Shown here: one piece after another, positions 55,984 to 64,000 of the stretch
Layout: every line of letters begins with the position of its first letter
How positions within the stretch are numbered: position 1 is the stretch's first letter
Assembly (NCBI RefSeq): GCF_010993985.1
Contig: NZ_WINH01000023.1
Coordinates: forward strand, 1 to 64,000
DNA: 64,000 nucleotides
From: Paraferrimonas sp. SM1919
GTDB lineage: Bacteria; Pseudomonadota; Gammaproteobacteria; Enterobacterales; Shewanellaceae
Direction: 5' to 3'
Made by a program: the position numbers and the translations under genes
Notes under the pieces: model-generated
The model's input: the letters and a program-made list of their open reading frames with translations, nothing else
Told to the model about the DNA's origin: nothing
Database searches by the model: none

Positions 55984-56493
55984 ATGAGTGAAAATAGTCG
56001 ATTATTAACGGCCTACCATGAACTGTTAACCCAGCTACAAAAGCGCTATACGGCCGAGCCCGATCTGACCATGACAGATCTGCCTGCTTTACTGGAAAAG
56101 TCGTTAACCTATCTGGATATTCAGGGCTTTGCAGACGAGGATGACCTGCTATTAACTGAGAGGTATATCCGCCGTGATATACGCAGCTTTTTACACAATC
56201 GAGATGCCAACATATTAAATAAAAGTGTTTCTATCTTGCTGGCTCGTGATTCATTATGGCAATGGTTATATTCAATGGCTGATCATCAACGGGTAGAAAT
56301 GCATGAACTGAATCATGATTTAAGTACCAATGGCGTTTATCTTTCGGGTGAAATCATCGGACATGGTGACCTTGAATGTTATAGCTGCCACCACCAAAGT
56401 CACTATGATCACCCACAGAAAATTGGCCCTTGTGTCGTATGCGACAGTTTAAGGTTCTCTCGACCAACTATGTCTAAGTCCTTGTATCATTAG
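55984..56493 (+). CDS. ybeL: Zinc-ribbon protein of the YbeL/DUF1451 family
   Basis: The 169-residue protein has a helical, acidic front and a middle part with LNHDLSTNGVYLSGEIIGHGDLEC, here given in two pieces: LNHDLSTNGVYLSG and EIIGHGDLEC. A zinc ribbon near the end uses CYSC and CVVC, 20-odd residues apart. It matches E. coli YbeL, whose function is unknown and which also lies beside leuS. The ribosome site GGGGAGGG is strong. Its 3' end overlaps that of lnt by 45 bases on the opposite strand. Confidence 0.85.
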   Translation: MSENSRLLTAYHELLTQLQKRYTAEPDLTMTDLPALLEKSLTYLDIQGFADEDDLLLTERYIRRDIRSFLHNRDANILNKSVSILLARDSLWQWLYSMADHQRVEMHELNHDLSTNGVYLSGEIIGHGDLECYSCHHQSHYDHPQKIGPCVVCDSLRFSRPTMSKSLYH

Positions 56494-58044
56494 GATAATA
56501 CTCACTAACAGTACAGTCCAGTGACCATAGCGGGCAAAAATGGTATCACCAGATACTAAATTAACTTTGTGGCGTAATACCCCAGTTTCGAACTGGGGTA
56601 TTTGTTTTTGTATGGTTCCATAACTGTCTACCACAGCGGTAACGCCATTGTTGGTTGCCCTCAGTAGCGGTCGGCCTAATTCAATGGCTCGCATCTGCGC
56701 TATTTGCATATGTTGTACCGGACCAACGGACTCGCCAAACCAAGCATCATTTGAGACCGTTAACAAAAAGTCGGTATTTGCAGTCAAATTTGCTCTTAAT
56801 TGTTCAGGAAACGCAATTTCATAGCAAATCGCAGGTAACAGTTGATAACCTTTGGCATTTAAATTGGGTTGTACTAAGTCACCACGAGCAAAAGAAGACA
56901 TGGGTAAATTGAAGAAAGGTGCCAGTGGTCTAAGCCAATCTTCAAATGGAACGAATTCACCAACAGGCAGAAGGTGATGTTTATCATATTGGTTATTTTG
57001 GGTGGCAACATCCGCCCCTGAATACTCATTTATATAGGGGGCGATGGCGATGGATCTTTCAGGCTCAGTCAGAGATTGACTGGTTCTTACAGGAGTGCTT
57101 GCTGCTTGGCCTAAGGTAATCAAGCGATTGAAGTAGGTGTCATTTTCAACGGCAATAATGCCAGTAATCAGAGCAGCTTCATGAAAGGTGGCAGCTTTAT
57201 GAGCATTAGCAACAAAACTACTGACCATATGCATAGGCGCTGGGATGGCAGCTTCAGGCCAAACTATGATATCAGCATCAAAATCGGCTCGGGTAAGATC
57301 TAAATACTTGAACATCGTTGGCCAGAGGTTTTCAGGCTGCCATTTCAAGCTTTGGGGAATATTACCTTGTACTAAAACGACATCAACTTGTTGCTCAGTC
57401 AGTTGCGGTTTGTTTAAGTTGCTCACGATAAAGGTTATCGTCAATAAAATAACTGGCAGCAAAACTGCGGACCATTGCTTTTTTAGGAATAAATACAACC
57501 CAGTAGCCAGTTGCACTAATAATAGGGTTAATCCTAAAGCGCCAATAGAATTGGCCAACAAAGCAAGCGGACTGTCGATTAGGGCGTATCCTTCCCAAAG
57601 CCAAGGAAATCCAGTCAGCAACGTGCCGCGTAACCATTCAAATGCTGTCCATATAGGTGCAAATAATAGTAATAAAGGCAAAGGCTTATGTTGTGGATTT
57701 AGTCTTTGCAGGAGATAGCCACTGGCTGCGCTAAATAAGGCGAGGTAAGCGCACAGTAACAGCATGATCAATAACGATACAATTATCGGCAGGCCGCCAT
57801 AAGTGTCGATTGATACATGAACCCAGCTGATCCCAAAGCAAAACTTTCCTAAGCCATAGGCAAACCAAGTTTTTGCGGCTGCAGCTGGTGGCTGCGGCTG
57901 GCTAAAATGCAGCGGTACAATAAAACTGAGTAATATGACAGGCCATATTCCAAAGGGAGCATAAGCAAGCAAGGTCGCCGCACCGGCTGCGAAGCTTGCT
58001 AACAAATGGCCATTGTTGACCAATCGTTGGAGCATGGCTGTCAT
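56449..58044 (-). CDS. lnt: Apolipoprotein N-acyltransferase
   Basis: It adds the third acyl chain to lipoproteins in the inner membrane. The 531-residue protein has several N-terminal membrane helices (about residues 10-205) and a periplasmic nitrilase-like domain. The family triad is represented by Glu in IVWPEAAIPAP near 262 and Cys in LPAICYEIAFPE near 388, with a Lys or equivalent between them. A C-terminal membrane segment anchors it. It follows corC by 11 bases in the ybeZ-ybeY-corC-lnt operon. Confidence 0.95.
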   Translation of the reverse strand: MTAMLQRLVNNGHLLASFAAGAATLLAYAPFGIWPVILLSFIVPLHFSQPQPPAAAAKTWFAYGLGKFCFGISWVHVSIDTYGGLPIIVSLLIMLLLCAYLALFSAASGYLLQRLNPQHKPLPLLLLFAPIWTAFEWLRGTLLTGFPWLWEGYALIDSPLALLANSIGALGLTLLLVQLATGLYLFLKKQWSAVLLPVILLTITFIVSNLNKPQLTEQQVDVVLVQGNIPQSLKWQPENLWPTMFKYLDLTRADFDADIIVWPEAAIPAPMHMVSSFVANAHKAATFHEAALITGIIAVENDTYFNRLITLGQAASTPVRTSQSLTEPERSIAIAPYINEYSGADVATQNNQYDKHHLLPVGEFVPFEDWLRPLAPFFNLPMSSFARGDLVQPNLNAKGYQLLPAICYEIAFPEQLRANLTANTDFLLTVSNDAWFGESVGPVQHMQIAQMRAIELGRPLLRATNNGVTAVVDSYGTIQKQIPQFETGVLRHKVNLVSGDTIFARYGHWTVLLVSIILMIQGLRHSWSREP

Positions 58045-58055
58045 TATCCTAGACT

Positions 58056-58946
58056 CTAATTACTTTGTTCATCACTGATGGCGCGATCAGGTACTTTGAC
58101 TTGCAGTTGTATTAGACGTCGAGTATCGGCACTGCTAACTTTAAATTCAAACCCATGAATGATAATGGTTTCTCCACGCTCTGGTAAATGCCCAAAGCCA
58201 TGGGAAACGAGCCCACCGATGGTATCAAACTCTTCATCACTAAAGTCACTCTGAAAGGCGTCATTAAAGTCCGCAATGTTAGTTAAAGCTTTAACAGAAT
58301 ACACCTGTTGAGCAATGTGACGAATTTCGGTTAGATCTTCTTCGTCATCATATTCATCAGCAATTTCACCAACGATTTCTTCTAGAATATCTTCAATCGT
58401 GACTAGCCCAGAGACGCCGCCATATTCGTCAACTACAATGGCCATATGATAACGTTGGGAACGAAACTCTTTTAGGAGTACATCAACACGTTTTGATTCT
58501 GGTACGACTACCGCGGGACGAATAATTTTATCTAAACTGAACTCTTCGCTGTTAGTTTGCTCGCGAAAACCATAAGGGATCAGATCTTTAGCAAGTAATA
58601 TGCCTTCGATATGGTCTTTATCTTCGTTAATAACAGGGAAGCGTGAGTGGGCAGATTCAATGATGCAATTAAGCATGGCTTCGATTGAATCATCTTTACG
58701 GATGGCTACGATCTGTGAGCGAGGGATCATGATATCCCTTACTTTAAGATCCGATACCTCTAAAACGCCTTTGATCATCTCACGGGCATCTTCTGAGATG
58801 ACATCATTTTGTTCAGCTTCAGTAATCACTTCGGCTAATTGCTCAAGACTTTGTGGTTCCCCTTGAAATAACTGGCTTACTTTGTCTAACCAGCTTTTTT
58901 TCTGGGGATTGGTACTCGGGGGGGTATCTTCGTTCATATCTTTCAT
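58056..58946 (-). CDS. corC: CBS-pair magnesium/cobalt homeostasis protein CorC
   Basis: The 296-residue cytoplasmic protein has a pair of CBS domains at about 65-190 (VRDIMIPRSQIVAI, FPVINEDKDHIEGILLAKDL) and a C-terminal CorC/HlyC domain. It lacks the membrane DUF21 part of longer relatives, like E. coli YbeX. It is associated with magnesium/cobalt efflux and ribosome maintenance. It lies 31 bases after ybeY and before lnt. Confidence 0.93.
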   Translation of the reverse strand: MKDMNEDTPPSTNPQKKSWLDKVSQLFQGEPQSLEQLAEVITEAEQNDVISEDAREMIKGVLEVSDLKVRDIMIPRSQIVAIRKDDSIEAMLNCIIESAHSRFPVINEDKDHIEGILLAKDLIPYGFREQTNSEEFSLDKIIRPAVVVPESKRVDVLLKEFRSQRYHMAIVVDEYGGVSGLVTIEDILEEIVGEIADEYDDEEDLTEIRHIAQQVYSVKALTNIADFNDAFQSDFSDEEFDTIGGLVSHGFGHLPERGETIIIHGFEFKVSSADTRRLIQLQVKVPDRAISDEQSN

Positions 58947-58977
58947 TTGTTAGTTAAAATATCTTATGAACAACAAG

Positions 58978-59433
58978 TTACTGTTGTTCATAAGGGTTGT
59001 TATACCCTAACTGGGTCATAACAGCAATTTCTATTGCTTCCATTTCTTCAGCTTCGGCTTCATTTATGTGATCAAAACCAAGCAAATGCAAGCAGCCATG
59101 GATAACCATATGGGCCCAATGGCTGATGATTGACTTGTTTTGTTCTTTAGCTTCGGCACAGACCACTGGGGCACTGATAACCAAATCTCCCAACAAAGGT
59201 AACTCAATATGTGCAGGCGCCTCAAATGGGAAAGAAAGCACATTGGTTGGTTTATCTTTGCCACGATATTGGTGATTCAGATATTGTGACTCTTCATTAT
59301 CAACTATGCGAATAGTGAGTTCGGCATCATCTTTGTAATCAGCCAATACCGAACTGGCCCAAAGCTCAAATTGTTGTAAGCTTGGAGTATCACTATGCTC
59401 AAAAGCAAGTTGTAGATCAAGATTCAGATTCAT
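58978..59433 (-). CDS. ybeY: Endoribonuclease YbeY
   Basis: This zinc-dependent RNase matures 16S rRNA and takes part in ribosome quality control. The start at 59433 ([15 protein letters not shown]) has GGAAC upstream and overlaps the ybeZ end by 17 bases, giving 151 residues; an upstream start at 59478 is not family-like. The zinc site H-x3-H-x5-H is at His112, His116 and His122 in [24 protein letters not shown] precedes it. Confidence 0.95.
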   Translation of the reverse strand: MNLNLDLQLAFEHSDTPSLQQFELWASSVLADYKDDAELTIRIVDNEESQYLNHQYRGKDKPTNVLSFPFEAPAHIELPLLGDLVISAPVVCAEAKEQNKSIISHWAHMVIHGCLHLLGFDHINEAEAEEMEAIEIAVMTQLGYNNPYEQQ

Positions 59434-60463
59434 CTTGTTGTTCCATGAGTTTTTGCTTTTTAAGAGCCGCTTCTTCACGGGCTAGTTTTTGATCGTGACG
59501 CTCGTATGCATCTACAATGCTGGCCACGATAGGGTGGCGAACGACATCTTTAGCCACAAAGAAATTAAAGCTTAATTCGGGGACTTCTGAAAGCACCTCA
59601 ACGGCATGTCTTAAGCCAGATTTGGTATGCCTAGGTAAATCGATCTGGGTAATATCACCAGTAATCACCGCCCGACTATTAAAACCAATTCGAGTTAAGA
59701 ACATTTTCATCTGTTCAACAGTGGTATTTTGCGATTCGTCGAGAATAATGAATGCATCATTTAACGTTCGACCACGCATGTAGGCTAATGGCGCCACTTC
59801 AATAACACTTTTCTCGATTAGGCGTTCCACTTTTTCAAAGCCCATCATCTCAAATAAGGCGTCGTATAGGGGGCGTAAGTAAGGATCGACTTTCTGGCTT
59901 AAATCACCAGGTAAAAAGCCTAGCTTTTCGCCAGCTTCAACTGCAGGTCGGGTCAATAAGATACGACGAACTTCTTGGCGCTCGTAGGCATCTACTGCTG
60001 CGGCAACCGCGAGATAGGTTTTACCAGTACCAGCAGGACCAATGCCGAAAGTGATATCGTGATTAACGATATTAGCTAAGTATTGCGACTGATTTGGGTT
60101 GCGGGGCTTAATTAAACCACGTTTAGTTTTAACATAAATTTCTTTACCGAAGCGATCTTCTTGTTCTTGCTCAAGAACTTTAGCTTCTTGAATCGCAAGG
60201 TGAACCTGATCGGGCTCTAAGTCAGCTTGCTGGCCTTTAATTGGTGCGGCTTCAATATAAAGCTTTTTAAGCAGTTCAATTACAGCATGAGCCTGTGCGG
60301 GTGCACCAAGAGCCTGGAAGTGATTATCACGATAGGTGATCTCAACGCCTAAACGTCGTTCAATTTGTTTTAAGTTGTCATCAAAAGGACCGCAAAGAGC
60401 AGCCAATTGACTGCGCTCTGCGGGCTCTAAATAAACATCCAGTTGGATGAGTTTATTACTCAA
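59417..60463 (-). CDS. ybeZ: PhoH-like ATPase YbeZ
   Basis: The 348-residue P-loop ATPase is functionally linked to YbeY in RNA metabolism. The start is probably TTG 60463 ([14 protein letters not shown]), with AAGGA six bases upstream; another TTG at 60484 touches the miaB stop. Walker A is [16 protein letters not shown] near residue 139-154, and the Walker B-like segment is [11 protein letters not shown] near 231. Miab lies upstream and ybeY overlaps downstream. Confidence 0.93.
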   Translation of the reverse strand: MSNKLIQLDVYLEPAERSQLAALCGPFDDNLKQIERRLGVEITYRDNHFQALGAPAQAHAVIELLKKLYIEAAPIKGQQADLEPDQVHLAIQEAKVLEQEQEDRFGKEIYVKTKRGLIKPRNPNQSQYLANIVNHDITFGIGPAGTGKTYLAVAAAVDAYERQEVRRILLTRPAVEAGEKLGFLPGDLSQKVDPYLRPLYDALFEMMGFEKVERLIEKSVIEVAPLAYMRGRTLNDAFIILDESQNTTVEQMKMFLTRIGFNSRAVITGDITQIDLPRHTKSGLRHAVEVLSEVPELSFNFFVAKDVVRHPIVASIVDAYERHDQKLAREEAALKKQKLMEQQDESES

Positions 60464-60484
60464 AATTATTCCTTTAAGGTCCAA

Positions 60485-61909
60485 TTATGGTTGAAAAGTT
60501 TCTACGCCATAGTTAGCGTTGTTATCACGCTTAGCAAGAATGTCCTGTGGACGCAGCTCACGACGTAAGTCCATTTGATCTTCGGTGCGAATTACTTTAC
60601 CACGAAGTGAGTTGGTTAGTGCTTCAGTAATTTCAACATCAACAAATTTACCAATCATATCTGGAGTACCTTGGAAGTTAACTACGCGGTTATTCTCAGT
60701 ACGTCCTTGCAGTTCCATAATATCTTTCTTAGATGGACCTTCAACTAAAATTCGCTGAACGGTACCCATCATGCGACGGGAATACATCATGGCATTCTGA
60801 TTAATGCGCTGTTGAAGAATATAAAGACGTTGTTTCTTCTCTTCTTCGCTTACGTCATCTGGTAAGTCAGCCGCAGGTGTGCCCGGACGTGCTGAGTAAA
60901 CAAAGCTGAAGCTTTGATCAAACTCAACTTGTTCAATCAGCTTCATGGTTGCTTCAAAATCAGCAACGGTTTCGCCAGGGAAACCAATAATAAAGTCAGA
61001 ACTAATGTGCATATTAGGACGGACTTTACGAAGAGCACGGATAATCGACTTATATTCTAGAGCGGTATGTGGGCGCTTCATTAGCGTCAGAATACGGTCA
61101 GCACCAGATTGAACAGGTAGATGCAAGAAGTCAACGAGTTCAGGGGTGTCTTCATAAGCTTCGATAATGTCAGGGGTAAACTCTAACGGATGACTGGTGG
61201 TGTAGCGAATACGGTCAATACCGTCAATCGCAGCAACATAGCGCAGCAGTTCAGAGAAACGACAAATACCACCTTCATGGTCTTCACCACGGTAAGCGTT
61301 AACGTTTTGGCCTAGTAGATTTACTTCACGTACACCTTGTTCAGCAAGCTGAGCAATCTCGTATAATACGTCATCTAGCGGACGGCTTACTTCTTCACCA
61401 CGGGTGTAAGGTACGACACAGAAAGAGCAATATTTAGAACAGCCTTCCATAATAGAAACAAACGCGCTTGGACCTTCAGCTTTAGGCTCTGGCAAGCTAT
61501 CGAACTTTTCAATCTCTGGGAATGAAATATCGATCACTGCTTTTTCGCCCGCTTGTACCTGAGAAATCATTTCAGGCAGGCGGTGTAGAGTTTGTGGACC
61601 AAATACCAGATCAACATAAGGCGCACGCTGACGGATATGCTTACCTTCTTGTGAAGCAACACAGCCACCTACACCAATAATCAGGTTAGGGTTTTTGTCT
61701 TTTAAATTTTTCCAACGACCGAGCTGGTGGAACACCTTCTCTTGGGCCTTCTCACGAATTGAACAGGTGTTCAAAAGTAAGATATCAGCTTCCTCTGGCT
61801 CTTCGGTTTCGATATAGCCTTGGGCATCGCCTAATAAGTCTGCCATTTTTGAAGAGTCGTACTCATTCATTTGACAGCCCCAAGTTTTAATATGTAGTTT
61901 CTTGCTCAT
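60485..61909 (-). CDS. miaB: tRNA-2-methylthio-N6-dimethylallyladenosine synthase
   Basis: This radical-SAM methylthiotransferase modifies A37 of tRNAs. The 474-residue protein has the N-terminal auxiliary cluster with Cys in [20 protein letters not shown] and GVGGCVAS. The radical-SAM motif is [15 protein letters not shown] near 150-164, and a TRAM domain near 385-445 ends the fold. It is first in the miaB-ybeZ-ybeY-corC-lnt operon and divergent from the ubiF-like gene. Confidence 0.97.
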   Translation of the reverse strand: MSKKLHIKTWGCQMNEYDSSKMADLLGDAQGYIETEEPEEADILLLNTCSIREKAQEKVFHQLGRWKNLKDKNPNLIIGVGGCVASQEGKHIRQRAPYVDLVFGPQTLHRLPEMISQVQAGEKAVIDISFPEIEKFDSLPEPKAEGPSAFVSIMEGCSKYCSFCVVPYTRGEEVSRPLDDVLYEIAQLAEQGVREVNLLGQNVNAYRGEDHEGGICRFSELLRYVAAIDGIDRIRYTTSHPLEFTPDIIEAYEDTPELVDFLHLPVQSGADRILTLMKRPHTALEYKSIIRALRKVRPNMHISSDFIIGFPGETVADFEATMKLIEQVEFDQSFSFVYSARPGTPAADLPDDVSEEEKKQRLYILQQRINQNAMMYSRRMMGTVQRILVEGPSKKDIMELQGRTENNRVVNFQGTPDMIGKFVDVEITEALTNSLRGKVIRTEDQMDLRRELRPQDILAKRDNNANYGVETFQP

Positions 61910-62124
61910 AGAAGTTGGTTATCCGCGTAAATACAACTGGAAAATAGCCGCGTATTTTACCCATCTCACCGCGACTTGACTAGCTTTTGTTCCGATGGAG
62001 TGCTCAAATTTTGACAAATCTGCTGGGATTTTACCCATAACCAGATAGAAGATGAATCTTTGTAGGCGCTCCTAGCAGGAAATGGTATTCTAATTTTAGT
62101 TGAAAATGGGATGGGTGAAATCCA

Positions 62125-63291
62125 GTGCGAAAGTTTGACTTAATCATTAATGGTGGCGGTATGGTCGGTGCTGCGGTTGCCGTGGGGGCGGCCAAGTTGG
62201 GGTTTAAGGTCGCCATTATTGAAGCCAATCCAGCTAAAGACTTTGATCCTAACAGCCCTATGGATTTGCGAGTCTCTGCCATTAGTGTCGCTTCAGAACA
62301 GCTACTGACTCAGCTGGGTGCCTGGCCAAGCATTAATAGTATGCGCACTTGTCCCTACTTAGGACTAGAAACCTGGGAGCGCAATGAAAACGTCAAAACC
62401 GCCTTTCGCGCAGAAGAGGTAGGTGCCAGTCACCTTGGTCATATTATTGAAAACCGCGTGATAGTATTGGCCCTATGGCAGCAGTTTGCAGACCACAGCA
62501 TTACGCCATTTACCCACACCAGCATTAACCAAATCAATCGCAACAAGGGCGTGGTGGAAATCACCCTGGCCAGTGGCGAACAGTTAACGGCACCATTATT
62601 AGTGGCCGCCGATGGTGCCAATTCTTATGTGCGTCATTGGGCGGGCATTGGCATTAGTGGTTGGGATTACGGTCATCATTGCATGCTGATTAATATTAAT
62701 ACTGAGCAAGGGCAGCAAGACACCACTTGGCAGCAGTTCACGCCAACAGGGCCAAAGGCGTTATTGCCTTTGCCCGGTAACAAAGCGTCATTAGTTTGGT
62801 ACGATTCACCAGCCACCATCAAACAATTGCAGCAGCTAAATCCGCGTCAATTGCAAAGCCAAATTGCACAAATATTTCCAAATAAACTCGGTCAATTTGA
62901 GGTCGTAGATTACGCCAGTTTCCCACTGACCAGACGCCATGCTCAACGTTACTTTATTGATAATGTGGTGCTGCTGGGAGATGCCGCCCATACCATTAAT
63001 CCATTAGCCGGGCAGGGCGTTAACCTTGGTTTTAAAGATGTGGCGGTATTACTGCAAGAGTTAGAAAAGGTAGCAGCAGAGCAACTTGGCGATACTGCAT
63101 GGTTACAGCGCTACCAAGACCGGCGCTATAAAGACAACTTATTAATGATGTCTGCCATGGATGTCTTTTATAAAGGCTTTAAAATACAAACGGGGCCGCT
63201 ACCAATGCTGCGAAATATGCTATTGAAGCTGGCGAATCATTCAGGGCCAATAAAAAAACAAGTCCTTAAGTATGCGATGGGATTAGGATAG
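62125..63291 (+). CDS. ubiF: UbiF-like FAD-dependent hydroxylase
   Basis: A flavoprotein monooxygenase of the ubiquinone pathway; UbiF adds the 5-hydroxyl of the demethoxyubiquinol. The 388-residue protein starts at GTG 62125. The FAD dinucleotide-binding motif is IINGGGMVGAAVAVG near residues 7-21, and the second FAD motif is LLGDAAHTINPLAGQGVNLG near 289-308. It resembles E. coli UbiF (LETWE near 75, SAISVAS) more than UbiH or UbiI, and is divergent from miaB as in E. coli. UbiH-type specificity cannot be excluded. Confidence 0.85.
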   Translation: MRKFDLIINGGGMVGAAVAVGAAKLGFKVAIIEANPAKDFDPNSPMDLRVSAISVASEQLLTQLGAWPSINSMRTCPYLGLETWERNENVKTAFRAEEVGASHLGHIIENRVIVLALWQQFADHSITPFTHTSINQINRNKGVVEITLASGEQLTAPLLVAADGANSYVRHWAGIGISGWDYGHHCMLININTEQGQQDTTWQQFTPTGPKALLPLPGNKASLVWYDSPATIKQLQQLNPRQLQSQIAQIFPNKLGQFEVVDYASFPLTRRHAQRYFIDNVVLLGDAAHTINPLAGQGVNLGFKDVAVLLQELEKVAAEQLGDTAWLQRYQDRRYKDNLLMMSAMDVFYKGFKIQTGPLPMLRNMLLKLANHSGPIKKQVLKYAMGLG

Positions 63292-63353
63292 CTATATAAA
63301 ATATTTAAACAGGGTGCTAGAATGCCCCCTTTTTTATGAAGGGCGCAATAAAA

Positions 63354-63947
63354 ATGGCAGATATTAAGCTAATTGTTGGCTTGGCAAACCCTGGTTCTGA
63401 GTACGCAGGTACTCGCCATAATGCAGGTCAATGGTATGTCGAGCAATTAGCCAATGATGCTGGTGTGCGCCTAAGCCCAGACAGTAAGTACTTTGGTCTA
63501 AGCGCCAAGGCTACCATTGCTGGTAAAGATGTGCGCTTACTGGTACCAACGACTTTCATGAATTTAAGTGGTAAGTCAGTGGCGGCTTTGGCGAATTTTT
63601 TCCGCATCAATATTGACGAGATTTTAGTTGCCCACGATGAGCTTGATATGGACCCTGGCATGGCTAAGTTTAAACTTGGTGGTGGCCATGGCGGTCATAA
63701 TGGTTTGCGTGACATTATCAGCAAAATGGGTAACAACAAGGGTTTTTATCGTCTGCGAATCGGCATTGGCCATCCAGGGGATAAAAATCGGGTCAGCGGC
63801 TATGTTTTAGGTAAGCCGCCTGCGAATGAACGAACTATGATTGATGAAGCTATCGATGAGGCTGTTCGTTCGACAGATATTTTATTTAAACAAGATATGG
63901 CAAAAGCGATGAGTCGTCTTCATAGCTTTAAGGCCACTGCAAAGTAA
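63354..63947 (+). CDS. pth: Peptidyl-tRNA hydrolase
   Basis: It frees peptides from tRNAs that drop off ribosomes. The start at 63354 ([14 protein letters not shown]) aligns with the family, giving 197 residues; an ATG at 63336 would add six. Active-site residues appear as Asn in [17 protein letters not shown] together with its catalytic His, and Asp in VAHDELDM near 93. [15 protein letters not shown] follows. It comes before ychF, the usual pair. Confidence 0.97.
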   Translation: MADIKLIVGLANPGSEYAGTRHNAGQWYVEQLANDAGVRLSPDSKYFGLSAKATIAGKDVRLLVPTTFMNLSGKSVAALANFFRINIDEILVAHDELDMDPGMAKFKLGGGHGGHNGLRDIISKMGNNKGFYRLRIGIGHPGDKNRVSGYVLGKPPANERTMIDEAIDEAVRSTDILFKQDMAKAMSRLHSFKATAK

Positions 63948-63964
63948 ACGTAAAAGGTGAAACC

Positions 63965-64000
63965 ATGGGTTTTAAATGTGGCATAGTAGGCTTACCTAAC
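63965..64000 (+). CDS. ychF: Redox-regulated ATPase YchF, 5' end only
   Basis: The first 12 codons, MGFKCGIVGLPN, are identical in pattern to the start of the Obg-related ATPase YchF (OLA1 family), whose P-loop would follow just beyond the window. AAAGGTGAAACC is the ribosome site. It lies 17 bases after pth, the usual gammaproteobacterial order. The rest of the gene is outside the window. Confidence 0.9.
   Translation, partial: MGFKCGIVGLPN

Overview
The window looks like a stretch of a marine-type gammaproteobacterial chromosome, most likely an Alteromonadales relative of Shewanella or Ferrimonas. This rests on the blocks rpsU-yqeY-dnaG-rpoD, sfsA-dksA-gluQ-pcnB-folK-panBC and lipBA-dacA-rlpA-mltB-rodA-mrdA-rlmH-rsfS-nadD-holA-lptE-leuS-lnt-corC-ybeYZ-miaB, an ExeA/ExeB-type pair, a thrABC operon with a leader peptide, and moderate GC. 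Genus cannot be fixed from sequence reading alone.

Layout. Bases 1-1620 are the only clearly accessory part: an integron-type attC site (25-80), one gene cassette carrying a small membrane protein, an inverted-repeat block (531-818), a pair of structured non-coding repeats, and a short coding remnant. Bases 1626-4205 hold a TonB-dependent receptor. A tRNA-Ile2(CAU) and a hairpin-rich REP-like element separate it from the macromolecular-synthesis operon (rpoD, dnaG, yqeY, rpsU; minus strand). Divergent from this run tsaD, folB, folK and uppP, with plsY and cca on the other strand. Then come an ExeA-like ATPase with a GspB-like partner and an MFS transporter. Bases 17932-24225 form a minus-strand run from sfsA through dksA, gluQ, pcnB, a second folK, panB and panC to panD. 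hrpB and mrcB follow on the plus strand, then a membrane protein, a zinc acyl-hydrolase, a YjeH-like exporter, an MFS transporter, cytochrome c' and a SlyD-like isomerase. thrL-thrABC occupies 35063-39898, followed by a structured intergenic region, an iron alcohol dehydrogenase and a small outer-membrane protein. Bases 42003-61909 are a long minus-strand cell-envelope and RNA-maintenance cluster, interrupted only by a plus-strand zinc-ribbon gene. The window ends with a ubiF-like hydroxylase, pth and the first codons of ychF.

How the genes fit together. Most are housekeeping: transcription and replication initiation, folate, pantothenate, lipoate and threonine synthesis, peptidoglycan elongation (RodA/PBP2, PBP1b, PBP5, MltB, RlpA), outer-membrane assembly (LptE, Lnt), and tRNA/rRNA processing (TsaD, MiaB, Cca, YbeY, RlmH, RsfS, LeuS, Pth). 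I did not find a defence island, CRISPR array, prophage or complete transposon. The observations most worth following are the cassette boundary at the left edge with its inverted repeats, the repeat family whose hairpins keep pairing while the bases change, the ATT start of pcnB, the promoter palindrome of dksA, and the nested stem structure after thrC.
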